This document shows positions 8,934-18,431 of a DNA stretch of 64,000 nucleotides, one piece after another (position 1 is the stretch's first letter; each line of letters starts with the position of its first letter). The translations under genes were made by a program, and so were the position numbers. Origin of the DNA: Microbacterium nymphoidis (GTDB lineage: Bacteria > Actinomycetota > Actinomycetes > Actinomycetales > Microbacteriaceae); NCBI RefSeq assembly GCF_021044885.1, contig NZ_JAJNOD010000001.1, positions 1,550,001 to 1,614,000 on the forward strand, written 5' to 3'. The notes under the pieces are model-generated. The model was not told the origin of the DNA, did no database searches, and saw only the letters and a program-made list of their open reading frames with translations.

Positions 8934-10232
8934 ATGAGCACCAGGATCCCGTTCGTTCCGAATGCCGAGACCCGGGAGATCGTCCGCAGCGCCGCAGACG
9001 AGACGCGGCGGGTGAGCGGTGCGCGCATCGGGGATCTGGTCGAGGCAGCGCTGCTGCGCACCCTGACCGATACCGTCGGCTTCGATGAGTCCGGCCGCGT
9101 GTTCATCATCACGGGCGACATCCCGGCGATGTGGCTGCGCGATTCCACCACCCAGCTCACGCCATACTTGCGCTACCTCGATCGCAGCGCGCAGCTGGCC
9201 GACCTGGTCGAGGCTGTAGTGCGCCGGCAGTTCGGCTTCATCGCGCACGACTCCTACGCCAACGCCTTCAACGACGGGCCGACCGGCGCGCACTACGACC
9301 CGGAGGATGTCTGCGACGATCCGAACGTCTGGGAGCAGAAGTACGAGATCGACAGCCTCTGCTACCCCGCGACCTTGGCGCACACCCTGTGGCAGCGCAC
9401 CGGCCGCACCGCCTTCATCGACGACGATCTGCATCAGGTGCTGCGGACGATCGTCGCCCAGCTCCGTCTCGAGCAGGACCACGATCGTTCGCCATACCGG
9501 TTCGAGCGCTCGACCACGATCCCCACCGAGACCCTGATCCGGGAGGGGCGCGGGTCCGAAGTCGCCCGCACCGGCATGACGTGGGGCGGGTTCCGCCCCT
9601 CGGACGACGCGTGCACCTACGGGTACAACATCCCCGCGAATCTGTTCGCGGCGCAGGCCCTGCGCGCGATCTCCGCGATCGCTCGCGACGTGCTCGGCGA
9701 TGCGCAGCTCGCGGAGGCCGCTGAGGCGCTCTCCACCGAGATCCGTGACGGAGTGCGTGCGCACGGCATCGTCGAAGGCCCGGAGGGCGCGCCGATCTAC
9801 GCATACGAGGTCGACGGGCGCGGCGGCGTGCTCATCATGGACGATGCGAACACTCCCTCGCTGCTGTCCCTGCCCCTCATCGCGCCCGACCTGATCGACC
9901 GCGAGGTCTGGGAGGCCACGCGCGCCGTGATCCTCGGCCCGGCGAACCCCTACTGGTACAGCGGGAGCGTGCTGCGGGGTATCGGCAGCCCGCACTCCCT
10001 TCCGGGGCGGGTGTGGCCGATCGCACTGGCGGTCCAGGGCCTGGTGGGAACGGCCGACGAGCGCGTCCGGATGCTGGATCTCATCGCCGCCTCCGACGGC
10101 GGCACCGGTCACATCCACGAGAGCGTCGATGTCGATGATCCGTCGCAGTTCTCCCGCCCGTGGTTCTCGTGGGCGGACTCCATGTTCTGCGAGCTGGCCC
10201 TCCAGGTGGCGGAGGACGCCCGGACATCGTGA
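8934..10232 (+). CDS. GH125 exo-alpha-1,6-mannosidase
   Basis: A 432-residue cytoplasmic glycoside hydrolase of family 125 (formerly DUF1237), metal-independent exo-alpha-1,6-mannosidases. Hallmarks are WLRDSTTQLTPYL near residue 70, the mid-protein RPSDDACTYGYNIPAN (the Asp expected as general acid), and the C-terminal GTGHIHESVDVDDP...FSRPWFSWADSMF (the Glu expected as base). The ATG at 8934 is preferred over 8925 because GGAGG (8920-8924) lies 9 nt before it. It is not in an operon with a transporter; the substrate is likely mannan or N-glycan fragments. Confidence 0.88.
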   Translation: MSTRIPFVPNAETREIVRSAADETRRVSGARIGDLVEAALLRTLTDTVGFDESGRVFIITGDIPAMWLRDSTTQLTPYLRYLDRSAQLADLVEAVVRRQFGFIAHDSYANAFNDGPTGAHYDPEDVCDDPNVWEQKYEIDSLCYPATLAHTLWQRTGRTAFIDDDLHQVLRTIVAQLRLEQDHDRSPYRFERSTTIPTETLIREGRGSEVARTGMTWGGFRPSDDACTYGYNIPANLFAAQALRAISAIARDVLGDAQLAEAAEALSTEIRDGVRAHGIVEGPEGAPIYAYEVDGRGGVLIMDDANTPSLLSLPLIAPDLIDREVWEATRAVILGPANPYWYSGSVLRGIGSPHSLPGRVWPIALAVQGLVGTADERVRMLDLIAASDGGTGHIHESVDVDDPSQFSRPWFSWADSMFCELALQVAEDARTS

Positions 10233-10250
10233 GCCGGGCCGGCCCACCTC

Positions 10251-10442
10251 GTGGTCTCAGAGAGTGCACGACGCGCTCCCCGTCGCTGCATCCCGCGAGA
10301 CCACACCACCGACCGGTCTCAGAAAGTGGCCGCACCGCAGTCGCGAACGGCAGATGCTGAGACCACGGCCCGCGGCGACCACGGCTCGCGGCGACCGACC
10401 ACGGCTCGGCCACCGACCGCGGCGACCACGGCGCGCGGCGAC
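10251..10442. repeat. Intergenic palindromes and CGGCGACCACGGC repeats
   Basis: This noncoding 240-bp gap holds two hairpins, GTGGTCTC (10251-10258) with GAGACCAC (10297-10304), and GGTCTCAG (10315-10322) with CTGAGACC (10357-10364). They are followed by imperfect tandem copies of CGGCGACCACGGC-like units up to 10442. The shared GGTCTC/GAGACC arms suggest a REP-type family. A terminator role for the GH125 gene is possible. Confidence 0.65.
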
Positions 10443-10472
10443 TGGGGGACTGCGCCTGAGTAGGCTCGTCGC

Positions 10473-11345
10473 ATGAGTGCCGTGCCCGCGCCGCAGATCC
10501 TCCGCTATTCGGCCTTCGCCGCAACACCCGAGGGCGGTAACCCGGCAGGGGTCGTCCTCGATGCCGAGGCGCTGGAAGATGCAGACATGCTGCGCATCGC
10601 CGCCGAGGTCGGATACTCGGAGACCGCGTTCGTGGGAGCGCGCAACGACGATGAAGGCGAACGCCGCTACGCCATCCGCTACTGGTCGCCGAGCGCGGAG
10701 GTGCCGTTCTGCGGGCACGCCACGGTGGCGAGCGCCGTGGTGCTCGCCGAGCGGGACGGGACGGGGACGATGACGTTCCAGACGCGGGCCGGCGACGTGA
10801 CCGTGGAAGCGACGCGCGGCGACCACGGTGTGAACATCGCTTTCACGAGCGTGGAACCCGACGTCCGGGACCTCGACGCCGACGTCCTCGCACGGACCCT
10901 TGCGCTCTTCGGCCTCGATGCCGATGACCTGGACAGTGACTACCCGGCTCGGGAGGCCTATGCCGGCAACTGGCACCCGATGATCGTGCTGCGCGACGCC
11001 GAGCTATTCCATCAGTTCCGCTTCTCGCCCGAACCTGTCGCCCGTCTCATGCGCGAGCAGGGGTGGAGCGGCACGATCACCGTGCTGCATCGGCAGTCGG
11101 AATCCGAGTTCCTCGCGCGCAACATCTTCCCCGTCGGCCGGATCACCGAAGACCCCGCCACGGGTTCGGCCGCAGCAGCCACCGGCGCCTACCTGCGCGC
11201 CATCGCGAGCGTCCCTGCCGATGGCACCGTGCGGATCCACCAGGGCAGCCATGTGGGGCGGCCGAGTCTGCTGACGGTGCAGATTCCTCCGAGCGGTGGG
11301 ATCACCGTCACCGGCGGCGCCCGGCCGATACCCCCGATCGTCTGA
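10473..11345 (+). CDS. PhzF-family isomerase/epimerase-like protein
   Basis: A 290-residue protein with the two-lobed PhzF/diaminopimelate-epimerase fold signatures: GGNPAGVV (21-28), SETAFV with the catalytic-type Glu50, FCGHATVASA, EDPATGSAAAATGAYL and QGSHVGRPS. Substrates of this family are mostly unknown outside phenazine synthesis; no phenazine genes are nearby. A TAGGCT box (10461-10466) exactly 6 nt before the ATG indicates a leaderless transcript. Monocistronic. Confidence 0.88.
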   Translation: MSAVPAPQILRYSAFAATPEGGNPAGVVLDAEALEDADMLRIAAEVGYSETAFVGARNDDEGERRYAIRYWSPSAEVPFCGHATVASAVVLAERDGTGTMTFQTRAGDVTVEATRGDHGVNIAFTSVEPDVRDLDADVLARTLALFGLDADDLDSDYPAREAYAGNWHPMIVLRDAELFHQFRFSPEPVARLMREQGWSGTITVLHRQSESEFLARNIFPVGRITEDPATGSAAAATGAYLRAIASVPADGTVRIHQGSHVGRPSLLTVQIPPSGGITVTGGARPIPPIV

Positions 11346-11462
11346 ACGCTATTCATCCGAACGTCGGCGGACCATATCCGGCCGCGAAATGTATACCAAT
11401 TCCGGCGCTATTCCTATGCCTCCCGCAACCGGAGGAAGAACCCTGTCCCATAAACTAAATGC

Positions 11463-13004
11463 ATGGTACATAGCGAAATCCCGAAAATCGCCATGTCCGG
11501 GGATGAACTGCAGCACCTCTGTGATCAGGTCACCAGAGACGCCGCTGCAGGGGATTACGATGGCGCGCTGACGCTCATCCGTAATCAGGGCCCGGCCATA
11601 TGGTACGGACTCCGGCCGGAGCGGCTGCGTTCCATACTCGAAGGCGCAATCGCCAGCGGTGCGGAACAGACACCGCTTGCTCAGCAGCTCCACCTCTTCG
11701 TGACCGCCGGCGATTCCGCCCAGATCTCGCCTGAGACACTGCACGCCCTCGTCGGCTCACACGACTCGATCGCCCTCGCCGTGGTTCGCACGGCGCGGGT
11801 GATCGATCTCCGGCTGCGCGGGCGAGCTCACGTCGCCGCAGACCTCCTGCGCGAGCTGGAGGAGAGCGCCCTGCGGATCACCCCGCTGTTCGACACCACG
11901 GCGGGACTGCAGCTGGTCCTCTCCCTTCAATGCGGAATCACCGCGATGCTGGCCGGGCGCTTCCCCGAGGCACTGCGCTACCTCCTCGCGGCACGTATCC
12001 ACCCGGTCATCCCGGAACTCGTCTTCCTGACTCGCGACGCCCTGGTGAAGTCGGCGCTGATCCACGCCTTCTTCGGCGACTCCGCCGAGGCGCGCGCCCT
12101 GCTGGACGAAGCCGCACAGCTCCCGCGCACGATCAGCTGGGCGGAGCCGCTGATCGATGCCCACATCGCCCTCACGCACGCGCGACTCGCACCGGATCGG
12201 TCATCCGGCCGTGCGATCCTGCGATCCATCGAGATCCGCGATGTCGGCGAGATGTGGCCCTTCTACGTCCTGTGCATGCACCACGTGATGCGCGCGCCCG
12301 CCGACACGCACACCCTCAAGCAGCAGATCGCCGTGTTCGAGCAGCTCGGATTTCCCCGGGTCGAGGGCGAAGGACTCACGGGCAGCGTCTTCCCGCTGGT
12401 GCGCGCGGACATGCACCTGCGCCAGGGGAACACGCGGGAGGCGGGGATGTTCCTCGCACAGGCCGATCCGGAGTTCGCCTTTACGCAACTGCTCAGCGCA
12501 CGTGGGGAACTCGCCGACGGCCGCGCGAAAAACGCGGTGAAGGCCGCCTCCGCCGTCGACACGGACACAGCACTCCGAAAGGTGCACCTCTATCGACAGG
12601 CCATCCTCGCGGACGTGTTCGAGGCCCTCCAGAAGAGACGCTCGACAATCACCGCCCTCATGTCTGCGATGAAGGTCGAAGAGGGCGTACGCGCCGAAGA
12701 GGCAGCGATGTTCTCGCCGAAGATCCAGGCGCTGGCGGAGTCCGAGATCCCCGGGTGGCCTCATATCGCCTCACCGACCGAGGAGGTACCGGAACCCGCG
12801 AATTCCGATGCGGTTTCGCTCACGAATAGGGAAAGGGAGATCATCGAATTGCTCGCCACTGATCTCTCCCGGAATGAGATCGCCGCACAGCAGTACATTT
12901 CGCTGAACACACTCAAATCGCACATCACCCGCCTCTACAAGAAGCTGGATGTTTCCTCCCGGGAGGAAGCAGTTCATCGCGCACGGCTCGAAGGGTGGGC
13001 GTGA
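11463..13004 (+). CDS. LuxR-family transcriptional regulator with helical-repeat sensor region
   Basis: A 513-residue protein. The first 430 residues are helical and TPR-like with no visible Walker motifs. The last 65 form a LuxR-type helix-turn-helix (SLTNREREIIELLATDLSRNE ... NTLKSHITRLYKKLDVSSREEAV). It probably activates genes in response to a partner. The start follows a -10-like TAAACT (11451-11456) by 6 nt (leaderless). Base composition falls in its promoter and at its 3' end compared with neighbours. It converges on the giant LPxTG protein and is a candidate regulator of it. Confidence 0.85.
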   Translation: MVHSEIPKIAMSGDELQHLCDQVTRDAAAGDYDGALTLIRNQGPAIWYGLRPERLRSILEGAIASGAEQTPLAQQLHLFVTAGDSAQISPETLHALVGSHDSIALAVVRTARVIDLRLRGRAHVAADLLRELEESALRITPLFDTTAGLQLVLSLQCGITAMLAGRFPEALRYLLAARIHPVIPELVFLTRDALVKSALIHAFFGDSAEARALLDEAAQLPRTISWAEPLIDAHIALTHARLAPDRSSGRAILRSIEIRDVGEMWPFYVLCMHHVMRAPADTHTLKQQIAVFEQLGFPRVEGEGLTGSVFPLVRADMHLRQGNTREAGMFLAQADPEFAFTQLLSARGELADGRAKNAVKAASAVDTDTALRKVHLYRQAILADVFEALQKRRSTITALMSAMKVEEGVRAEEAAMFSPKIQALAESEIPGWPHIASPTEEVPEPANSDAVSLTNREREIIELLATDLSRNEIAAQQYISLNTLKSHITRLYKKLDVSSREEAVHRARLEGWA

Positions 13005-13048
13005 GCCGAATTCGATCGCCCGGGAGTGATCGCCGACAAATATGAAAG

Positions 13049-13080
13049 GGGTATGGCCGGGAATTCTCCCGGCCATACCC
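13049..13080. terminator. Perfect hairpin terminator after the LuxR gene
   Basis: Arms GGGTATGGCCGGGA (13049-13062) and TCCCGGCCATACCC (13067-13080) are perfect over 14 bp with a 4-nt loop, 45 nt after the LuxR stop. Confidence 0.85.
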
Positions 13081-13143
13081 GTGCCGAGGGTGGGGGAAGA
13101 CCCCGGCACAGGCTGGTCACAGCCACCGGCGCGACCAGCTCAT

Positions 13144-13178
13144 CTGTGCGGGGCGACGACAGCCATCGCCCCGCACAG
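13144..13178. terminator. Perfect hairpin terminator of the surface-protein gene
   Basis: CTGTGCGGGGCGA (13144-13156) pairs perfectly with TCGCCCCGCACAG (13166-13178), 9-nt loop, directly after the stop of the minus-strand surface protein. It forms a back-to-back pair with the hairpin at 13049. Confidence 0.82.
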
Positions 13179-13180
13179 GC

Positions 13181-16100
13181 CTACCCGACTCTCCGGCTGC
13201 GCACGCGCGCCACGGTCAGGGTCAGTCCGACCAGCACCGCGAGCAGCCCGAGTCCCCCTGCCGCGAGGGGAAGGGGCGCACCGGTCGACGGAAGTGCCGG
13301 ACGCGTCGTCACGGGGCTCGGCGACGAGGAGTCGGACGGCACCGGCTCCGGGGTTACCGTCGGCTCCGGCATCGTAGTCGGCTCCGGCGTCGTAGTCGGC
13401 TCCGGCATCGTAGTCGGCTCCGGCGTCGTAGTCGGCTCCGGCGTCGTAGTCGGCTCCGGCGTCGTGGTCGGCTCCGGCGTCGGAGTGGGCTCCGGCGTCG
13501 GAGTGGGCTCCGGCGTGGGAGTCGGCTCCGGCGTCACCGTCGGCTCCGGCGTAGGCGTGGGAGTCGGCTCAGGCGAGGGCTCCACGGGCGGGTCGATCAC
13601 GATCACGCCCGCATCCCAGGTGGGGTCGATGCCCTCCGTGGCGCGGATGTCCCGGTGTTCGTACTCCCGCACGAGCGCGGAGTTGGTGTCGTCGAGCAGG
13701 AACGAGCGAGTCAGCCCGCTCGCCGGATCCGCGTTCGAGTCGCGGCTCCCGTCCGCTCCCGCCTCCCAGCTGGTGAAGCGGTAGAGCTTTGCCTGCTCCG
13801 CGGTCAGCGTGAAGCGGACGCTGTACGTTCCGGCGGGGAGTTCGTCGAAGACGTATCGGCCGTGCGCGTCCGTCTCCGTATCCGCGATGACCTCGCCGTC
13901 GCGGATCAGCTCGACGGTGACACCAGCGAGCGGCTGTTCCCCGGCGCCCTGCGCGCCGTCCTTGTCGATGTCGATCCACACGAAGTCACCGATCGCGTAC
14001 GTCTTGGAGACGAACCCGAAGTCGAGGGTGGGGTCGCGGTCGCCGTCATCGTGAAGGTCACCCGGCTCGGTCGTGGCCTCCCACGTCGACGAGTCGCCGG
14101 CACGATCACCGCTGCTCGCCACCGTGGGGACGTAGGGGCGAAGCGCCTCCTCCGACGCGTCGCGATCGATCCGGACGGTGTACACCTCGCCGCCGGTGAG
14201 CGCGGGCAGATCTGCGAAGGTGTACTCGCCGTGGTCTCCGGTGGTCACCGGGGCGACCGGGTTGCCATGGACGTCCGTCACCGGCTCGCCGTCGGGCCCC
14301 ACGAGTGTGAGCACCACACCGGGGATGCCGGGCTCGCCCTCGTCCTGCCGACCGTCGAGATTGGTGTCGACCCAGACGAAGTCACCCACGGACACGGACT
14401 TCACGGGGACGACCTCGGCGAACGTGCTGCCGATCCGGTTCACGACGGGTGTGCTCGCGTCGGTGACGCGCACGGCGAAGTACGCCGGGATCGCGACCGC
14501 GGAATCCAGCAGGGTTCCCTCCTTCTGGCTGATCGACACCGTTCGGGCGGTGGCATCGTACGAGGCCACGAGGTTGCCGCCCAGTTCGACCGGTCCGGCG
14601 GCGGGCGCGTTCGCCGTCGCGGCATCCTCCGCGGTCACGAAGCCGAGGAACTCTGTCCCCTGCGGCAGGACGTCATCGACCGGGACGATGGTCACATGGT
14701 TGTAGCTGCCGTGCGGAATGAACTCCACGCGGTAGACATACGTGTCCTCCACCAGGTTGCCGTGGCCGTCCATCGCCGCCTTCAGCGTCTGCACCCACTC
14801 CTGGCTGGAGCGATCGAAGACGCGCTTGCGTACCTCGGCCTCATCCCCGTACGACGTGGCTTCGGTCTCGGTGTCCGACCAGTACACCGGCTTGTCGTCG
14901 GAGCCGAAGAGGACCGCCTTGTTCTTGATCTCCTTGGTCTCCTTGCCATCGAACGGGCGCGTGGTCAGCGTGATGGAGACCCGGTAGTCCTTGTCGGGTC
15001 CACGCTGGGCCACGACGGACTTGCCCGCGTCACTGAGCTCGATGATCAGGTTGCCGTCGCCGTCGGTGCTGAGGGCGAAGTCGGATGCCGCGAGCCGCTG
15101 CCAGTCGTAGGTGCCCGTGACGTCGACGGAGGCGAGGTCCCGGGTGTCGAAGACCGTGGCGTCCACCTGATCGACGATGCGGCTGGTGCGCGCGTCGACG
15201 CCGGCGCCGGCGGTCACCGCGAACGTGTAGTCGACCGCGACCCGCTCGCCGGGGTTCACCGTCGTGTCCTTCGCGGTGCCCGACTTGGTGAAGGCGCTCG
15301 GGTCGTTGATTCCTTCCTCGCCCTGGGGAAGCACCACCACGGTGACATCCCGGGTCCGCGTGAACGGGGCGCCGTCACGGTACGTGAAGTCCGCCGAGTT
15401 GCGCAGCAGGTACGGGACACCACCCTTCACGGGCGTCCACCCCGCCTGCGCCAGTCCGGCGACGGTGGTCACCTGCGCCCGGACGGAGATGTTCGCAGCC
15501 AGCGCAGAGTCCTTGCCCACGTTGATCAGCAGGCGCTGCCCGTCGACGCAGTACTGGTTCACGAACTGATCAGCGGAGAAGCCGGTGACATCCGCCGGGC
15601 AGGAGGCGGCCCGCGTCAGCGTCAGTCCTCCGTCGGCCGTGATGAAGTCATCCGTCCCGGCCAGCCAGACCGCCTGCGGGGGCAGGACGTCGCTGATGAC
15701 GACGTTACGGTTCAGCTGCTTGTTGGGATTGGTTCCGTCCCAGCCCCGGAGATCGGCCTTCAGCCCGTAGACGATCTCCGCCGGCGGGGTCAGCGTGCCG
15801 TCCTCGGCGGTCACGACGTTGCGGGCGTCCCATGAGGCGTTCTTCGCGAATGCGGCGCCCAGGTTGGGGCCGGGATTCGGGTCAGCCACGCTACCGCGGA
15901 CGCGAACGCCCGCGGTACGGGTGTGCTCGTCGCCGCCGAAGGTGGCCGTGTTGACGAGCGAGGTCTCGAAAGCTCCGATGCCGTTCGGCAGCGCGTCGTA
16001 CTTCGCCTGCAGTGCGGCGACGAGGATCTCCGGATCGCTCACCGTGACCGCGTAGGTCAGGCGCGTGATGGACGGCCCCGGCAGGTCCGTGGTCCAGGTG

Positions 16101-16918
16101 AACGCGTTGCCCTCAATCACCGGTGTGATGCCTTCCGCCGCGGACATCCGCCGATTCAGGCCCTGCGCGTCCCACGTGGTCTGGGTGAAGGAGAAGGAGT
16201 CATCGACATAGGCGAGTCCGGCCGGGAGCTGATCACCGAGCGCGAAGCCCGGGCGAGCCACCGGGGTGCTGATGTTGAGCGCGTACGTCAGAACCTGATC
16301 GACGATGGTGGGCTTGAGGCTGACGACGCCGTCCTCGACCACGACGAAGCTGTCGAGGTTGCCGGGCGAGACGCTCTTCGCGTAGCTCTCCGAGACGTTG
16401 GCGAAATCGTCATCTGCATCGCGGACGATGACACGTACCGAGTTCTCCTCGCCGTCGATGCGCCAGCTGACCGTCTCCTCGGAACTGTGCTCGACGGACT
16501 TCACCGTCAGCATCAGATCGAACACGCCCTGATTCACATCCGCGGGCCAGGGATCTGCGAAGGTGACCGAAACGGTGTTGCCGTCCTGGACGACCCCCGC
16601 GATGGCGGTGTTGCCTGCGGGGACCCCGGTCACGGACACGTTCGTGCCGAGATCGAACACCACGGTGCTTCCCGGTGCCACCGCGTCGTTGTACTGCACA
16701 CGCAACGTCAGCCGGTCACCTTCGGCGACCACGGGTGTGCCGTTGTAGGTGGCCCCGTTGAGCAGGAGCGTGGATGTGATTCCCGCCGTCGCCGCGTGCG
16801 CCGCGACGGACATTCCGATGATGGATCCGAGTGCCAGCAGCAGCGCGAGGGCGGCCGCCAGCCACCTGCGCGCTCCTGCCGGCGATGGGCGTGCGGGCAC
16901 GCCGAATGCATGGCTCAT
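13181..16918 (-). CDS. Giant LPxTG cell-wall-anchored SdrD/Cna-B-like surface protein
   Basis: A 1245-residue surface protein. It has a signal peptide (about 1-42, ending AAHA), a long N-terminal region of beta-sandwich, isopeptide/DUF11-like repeats (about 43-860), and two SdrD-type B domains that begin [18 protein letters not shown] and [16 protein letters not shown]. These are followed by a Pro-Glu-Pro-Thr wall spacer of about 80 residues and the sorting signal LPSTG with hydrophobic helix and RVRSRRVG tail. Sortase should link it to peptidoglycan; adhesion is likely. The start at 16918 is set by AGGGGAG 6 nt upstream and the signal peptide; the open frame runs 33 codons further. Monocistronic. 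Confidence 0.9.
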   Translation of the reverse strand: MSHAFGVPARPSPAGARRWLAAALALLLALGSIIGMSVAAHAATAGITSTLLLNGATYNGTPVVAEGDRLTLRVQYNDAVAPGSTVVFDLGTNVSVTGVPAGNTAIAGVVQDGNTVSVTFADPWPADVNQGVFDLMLTVKSVEHSSEETVSWRIDGEENSVRVIVRDADDDFANVSESYAKSVSPGNLDSFVVVEDGVVSLKPTIVDQVLTYALNISTPVARPGFALGDQLPAGLAYVDDSFSFTQTTWDAQGLNRRMSAAEGITPVIEGNAFTWTTDLPGPSITRLTYAVTVSDPEILVAALQAKYDALPNGIGAFETSLVNTATFGGDEHTRTAGVRVRGSVADPNPGPNLGAAFAKNASWDARNVVTAEDGTLTPPAEIVYGLKADLRGWDGTNPNKQLNRNVVISDVLPPQAVWLAGTDDFITADGGLTLTRAASCPADVTGFSADQFVNQYCVDGQRLLINVGKDSALAANISVRAQVTTVAGLAQAGWTPVKGGVPYLLRNSADFTYRDGAPFTRTRDVTVVVLPQGEEGINDPSAFTKSGTAKDTTVNPGERVAVDYTFAVTAGAGVDARTSRIVDQVDATVFDTRDLASVDVTGTYDWQRLAASDFALSTDGDGNLIIELSDAGKSVVAQRGPDKDYRVSITLTTRPFDGKETKEIKNKAVLFGSDDKPVYWSDTETEATSYGDEAEVRKRVFDRSSQEWVQTLKAAMDGHGNLVEDTYVYRVEFIPHGSYNHVTIVPVDDVLPQGTEFLGFVTAEDAATANAPAAGPVELGGNLVASYDATARTVSISQKEGTLLDSAVAIPAYFAVRVTDASTPVVNRIGSTFAEVVPVKSVSVGDFVWVDTNLDGRQDEGEPGIPGVVLTLVGPDGEPVTDVHGNPVAPVTTGDHGEYTFADLPALTGGEVYTVRIDRDASEEALRPYVPTVASSGDRAGDSSTWEATTEPGDLHDDGDRDPTLDFGFVSKTYAIGDFVWIDIDKDGAQGAGEQPLAGVTVELIRDGEVIADTETDAHGRYVFDELPAGTYSVRFTLTAEQAKLYRFTSWEAGADGSRDSNADPASGLTRSFLLDDTNSALVREYEHRDIRATEGIDPTWDAGVIVIDPPVEPSPEPTPTPTPEPTVTPEPTPTPEPTPTPEPTPTPEPTTTPEPTTTPEPTTTPEPTTMPEPTTTPEPTTMPEPTVTPEPVPSDSSSPSPVTTRPALPSTGAPLPLAAGGLGLLAVLVGLTLTVARVRSRRVG
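13343..13575 (-). repeat. 18-bp coding repeat (PEPTxT wall spacer)
   Basis: About twelve 18-bp units with + strand core GTCGGCTCCGGCGT encode (P-E-P-T-x-T) repeats of the surface protein. Units differ at two or three positions and vary Thr/Pro/Met/Val. Such arrays commonly change copy number by slippage. Confidence 0.88.
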
Positions 16919-16933
16919 TGTTACTCCCCTGTA

Positions 16934-16973
16934 AATCCGACCTGCGACGCCGATCGGATTCAGCGGAGGTCGG
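16934..16973 (-). promoter_or_regulatory. Overlapping alternative hairpins in the surface-protein leader
   Basis: On the minus strand CCGACCT can pair with AGGTCGG, and AATCCGA with TCGGATT; the two right arms overlap (AGGTCGGATT), so the hairpins exclude each other. They lie just before the Shine-Dalgarno sequence of the surface protein. Function is unknown. Confidence 0.4.
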
Positions 16974-17186
16974 GTGGATGCGCCGGCCGCGCAGGGCGCA
17001 CGACCAGACATCTTCACTTTCGCCGTGGCTCGCCGGCTCGGTGTTCGTTTCGGACCGAATTCACCCTGGCGTGCGCATAATGCATACCGCGGTGATGGAG
17101 CTCGGCGCGCACGGGCGCTCGCTCCGCAGCCCGGAATAGACTTCAGTCGCTCCGCCTACGGGGCCGGATGCGAAGGGAAGCGGCGA

Positions 17187-18296
17187 ATGGGAGCCAAACG
17201 ACCCACGGTGTACGACGTCGCCGAGCGTGCCGGTGTCTCCATCGCCACGGTCTCGCACTCGTTCCGCCGGCCCGATCGAATCCGCCCGGAGACCCGCGAG
17301 CTGGTCCTGACAGCGGCGCGCGAACTCGGCTACGCCCCCAGCGGATCGGCCCGCTCCCTCGCGCACGGCTCCACCGGCGCTCTCGGGCTGCACCTGTTCC
17401 ACCTGCTGCTGCCGCAGCGGCAGGCGGCCACCGAGGCCGCCGGATCGGAGCTGCTCTCCTCCATCGTGTCCGACGCTCAGCAGGGCGCTGCCCCCGCGTG
17501 GTTCCCCGCGGCGAACACCGCTGACCACGACCCGCGGGTGTTCCCGCTCTACGTCGACGAGATCCAGCGTGGGTTCGTGATCGAGTGTCGTGATCGCGGG
17601 CGGCCGGTCGTGCTGAGCCAGGGCGGCACCGACCAGTCCGATGTGGCGAGCACCGCGGGGCGCGTCGACGGGCTGGCGATCTTTCCGGGCCGCTCGGACA
17701 CGGACGAACTGCTCGAGCTTCTCGGCGGTCGCCCCGTCGTGTTGTTCAGCAGCCGACCTGATCCGCGCACCGCACAGGTGAACTCCGACAATCGCAGCGG
17801 CATGCGCGACATCGTGGATCATCTGGTCACCGTGCACGGGGCGCGCTCTCTCGGCTGGGTCGGCGAGACCTCTGGCCAGTTCGACTTCAGCGAGCGTTTC
17901 AGCGCGTTCGAAGAGGCCGTCGACATGCACCCCGGCCTCGCGATGCATGTCCTCGACCAGCACAGTCTCGACATCGATCCGGCCCTCCCCGCGGTGGAAC
18001 GGGCAGCGCGAGCGGGTGAACTGCCGGATGCCCTGGTCTGCGGCAGCGACCAATCGGCGCTGGTGGCAATGGACACCCTGCATGCGGCGGGGCTGCGCGT
18101 TCCGGACGACGTGCTGGTGACGGGCTTCGATGACGTGCTCGCCGCTCAGCTGTGCCAGCCGCAGCTGACGACCGTCCGCCAGCAATTCGAGCTCATGGGC
18201 CGCGTCGCCGCGCATCTGCTGATGTCGGAGCCCACGGCCAAGCCCACGGTGACGCTCGGGGTCTCGCTGATGACCCGCGGCAGCTGCGGCTGCTGA
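17187..18296 (+). CDS. LacI-family regulator of the adjacent sugar transport operon
   Basis: A 369-residue protein. The N-terminal helix-turn-helix is VYDVAERAGVSIATVSHSFRRPDRIRPETRE, with SHSF in place of the usual SRVLN; a periplasmic-binding-protein-like effector domain follows (FDDVLAAQLCQPQLTTVRQ near the end). It ends with GSCGC. The ATG at 17187 follows AAGGGA by 8 nt. It lies directly before a 30-bp palindrome and a sugar ABC operon on the same strand, and most likely represses it until a sugar binds. Confidence 0.9.
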   Translation: MGAKRPTVYDVAERAGVSIATVSHSFRRPDRIRPETRELVLTAARELGYAPSGSARSLAHGSTGALGLHLFHLLLPQRQAATEAAGSELLSSIVSDAQQGAAPAWFPAANTADHDPRVFPLYVDEIQRGFVIECRDRGRPVVLSQGGTDQSDVASTAGRVDGLAIFPGRSDTDELLELLGGRPVVLFSSRPDPRTAQVNSDNRSGMRDIVDHLVTVHGARSLGWVGETSGQFDFSERFSAFEEAVDMHPGLAMHVLDQHSLDIDPALPAVERAARAGELPDALVCGSDQSALVAMDTLHAAGLRVPDDVLVTGFDDVLAAQLCQPQLTTVRQQFELMGRVAAHLLMSEPTAKPTVTLGVSLMTRGSCGC

Positions 18297-18354
18297 CCCG
18301 CGGCGAGGACGAACCACCAACCCGGGCTTGCGCTCGATGAGCGCCTCATCGTAA

Positions 18355-18384
18355 GTTATGCGCATAAACGTTTATGCGCATAAC
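18355..18384. promoter_or_regulatory. 30-bp perfect palindromic operator
   Basis: GTTATGCGCATAAAC (18355-18369) is followed by its exact reverse complement (18370-18384). The centre AAACGTTT has the C-G dyad typical of LacI-family operators, and each flank (TTATGCGCATAA) is itself a palindrome. It lies 48 bp before the binding-protein gene, after the LacI gene. Confidence 0.85.
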
Positions 18385-18431
18385 CGCGAGCCGCGGATCC
18401 GCGTCCACACGTTCGAACTCAAGGAGGAGTT

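Noticed and set aside
13343..13575. CRISPR-like array suggested by the regular 18-bp spacing
   Set aside because: Units are contiguous without spacers and encode PEPTxT in frame; it is a protein repeat.
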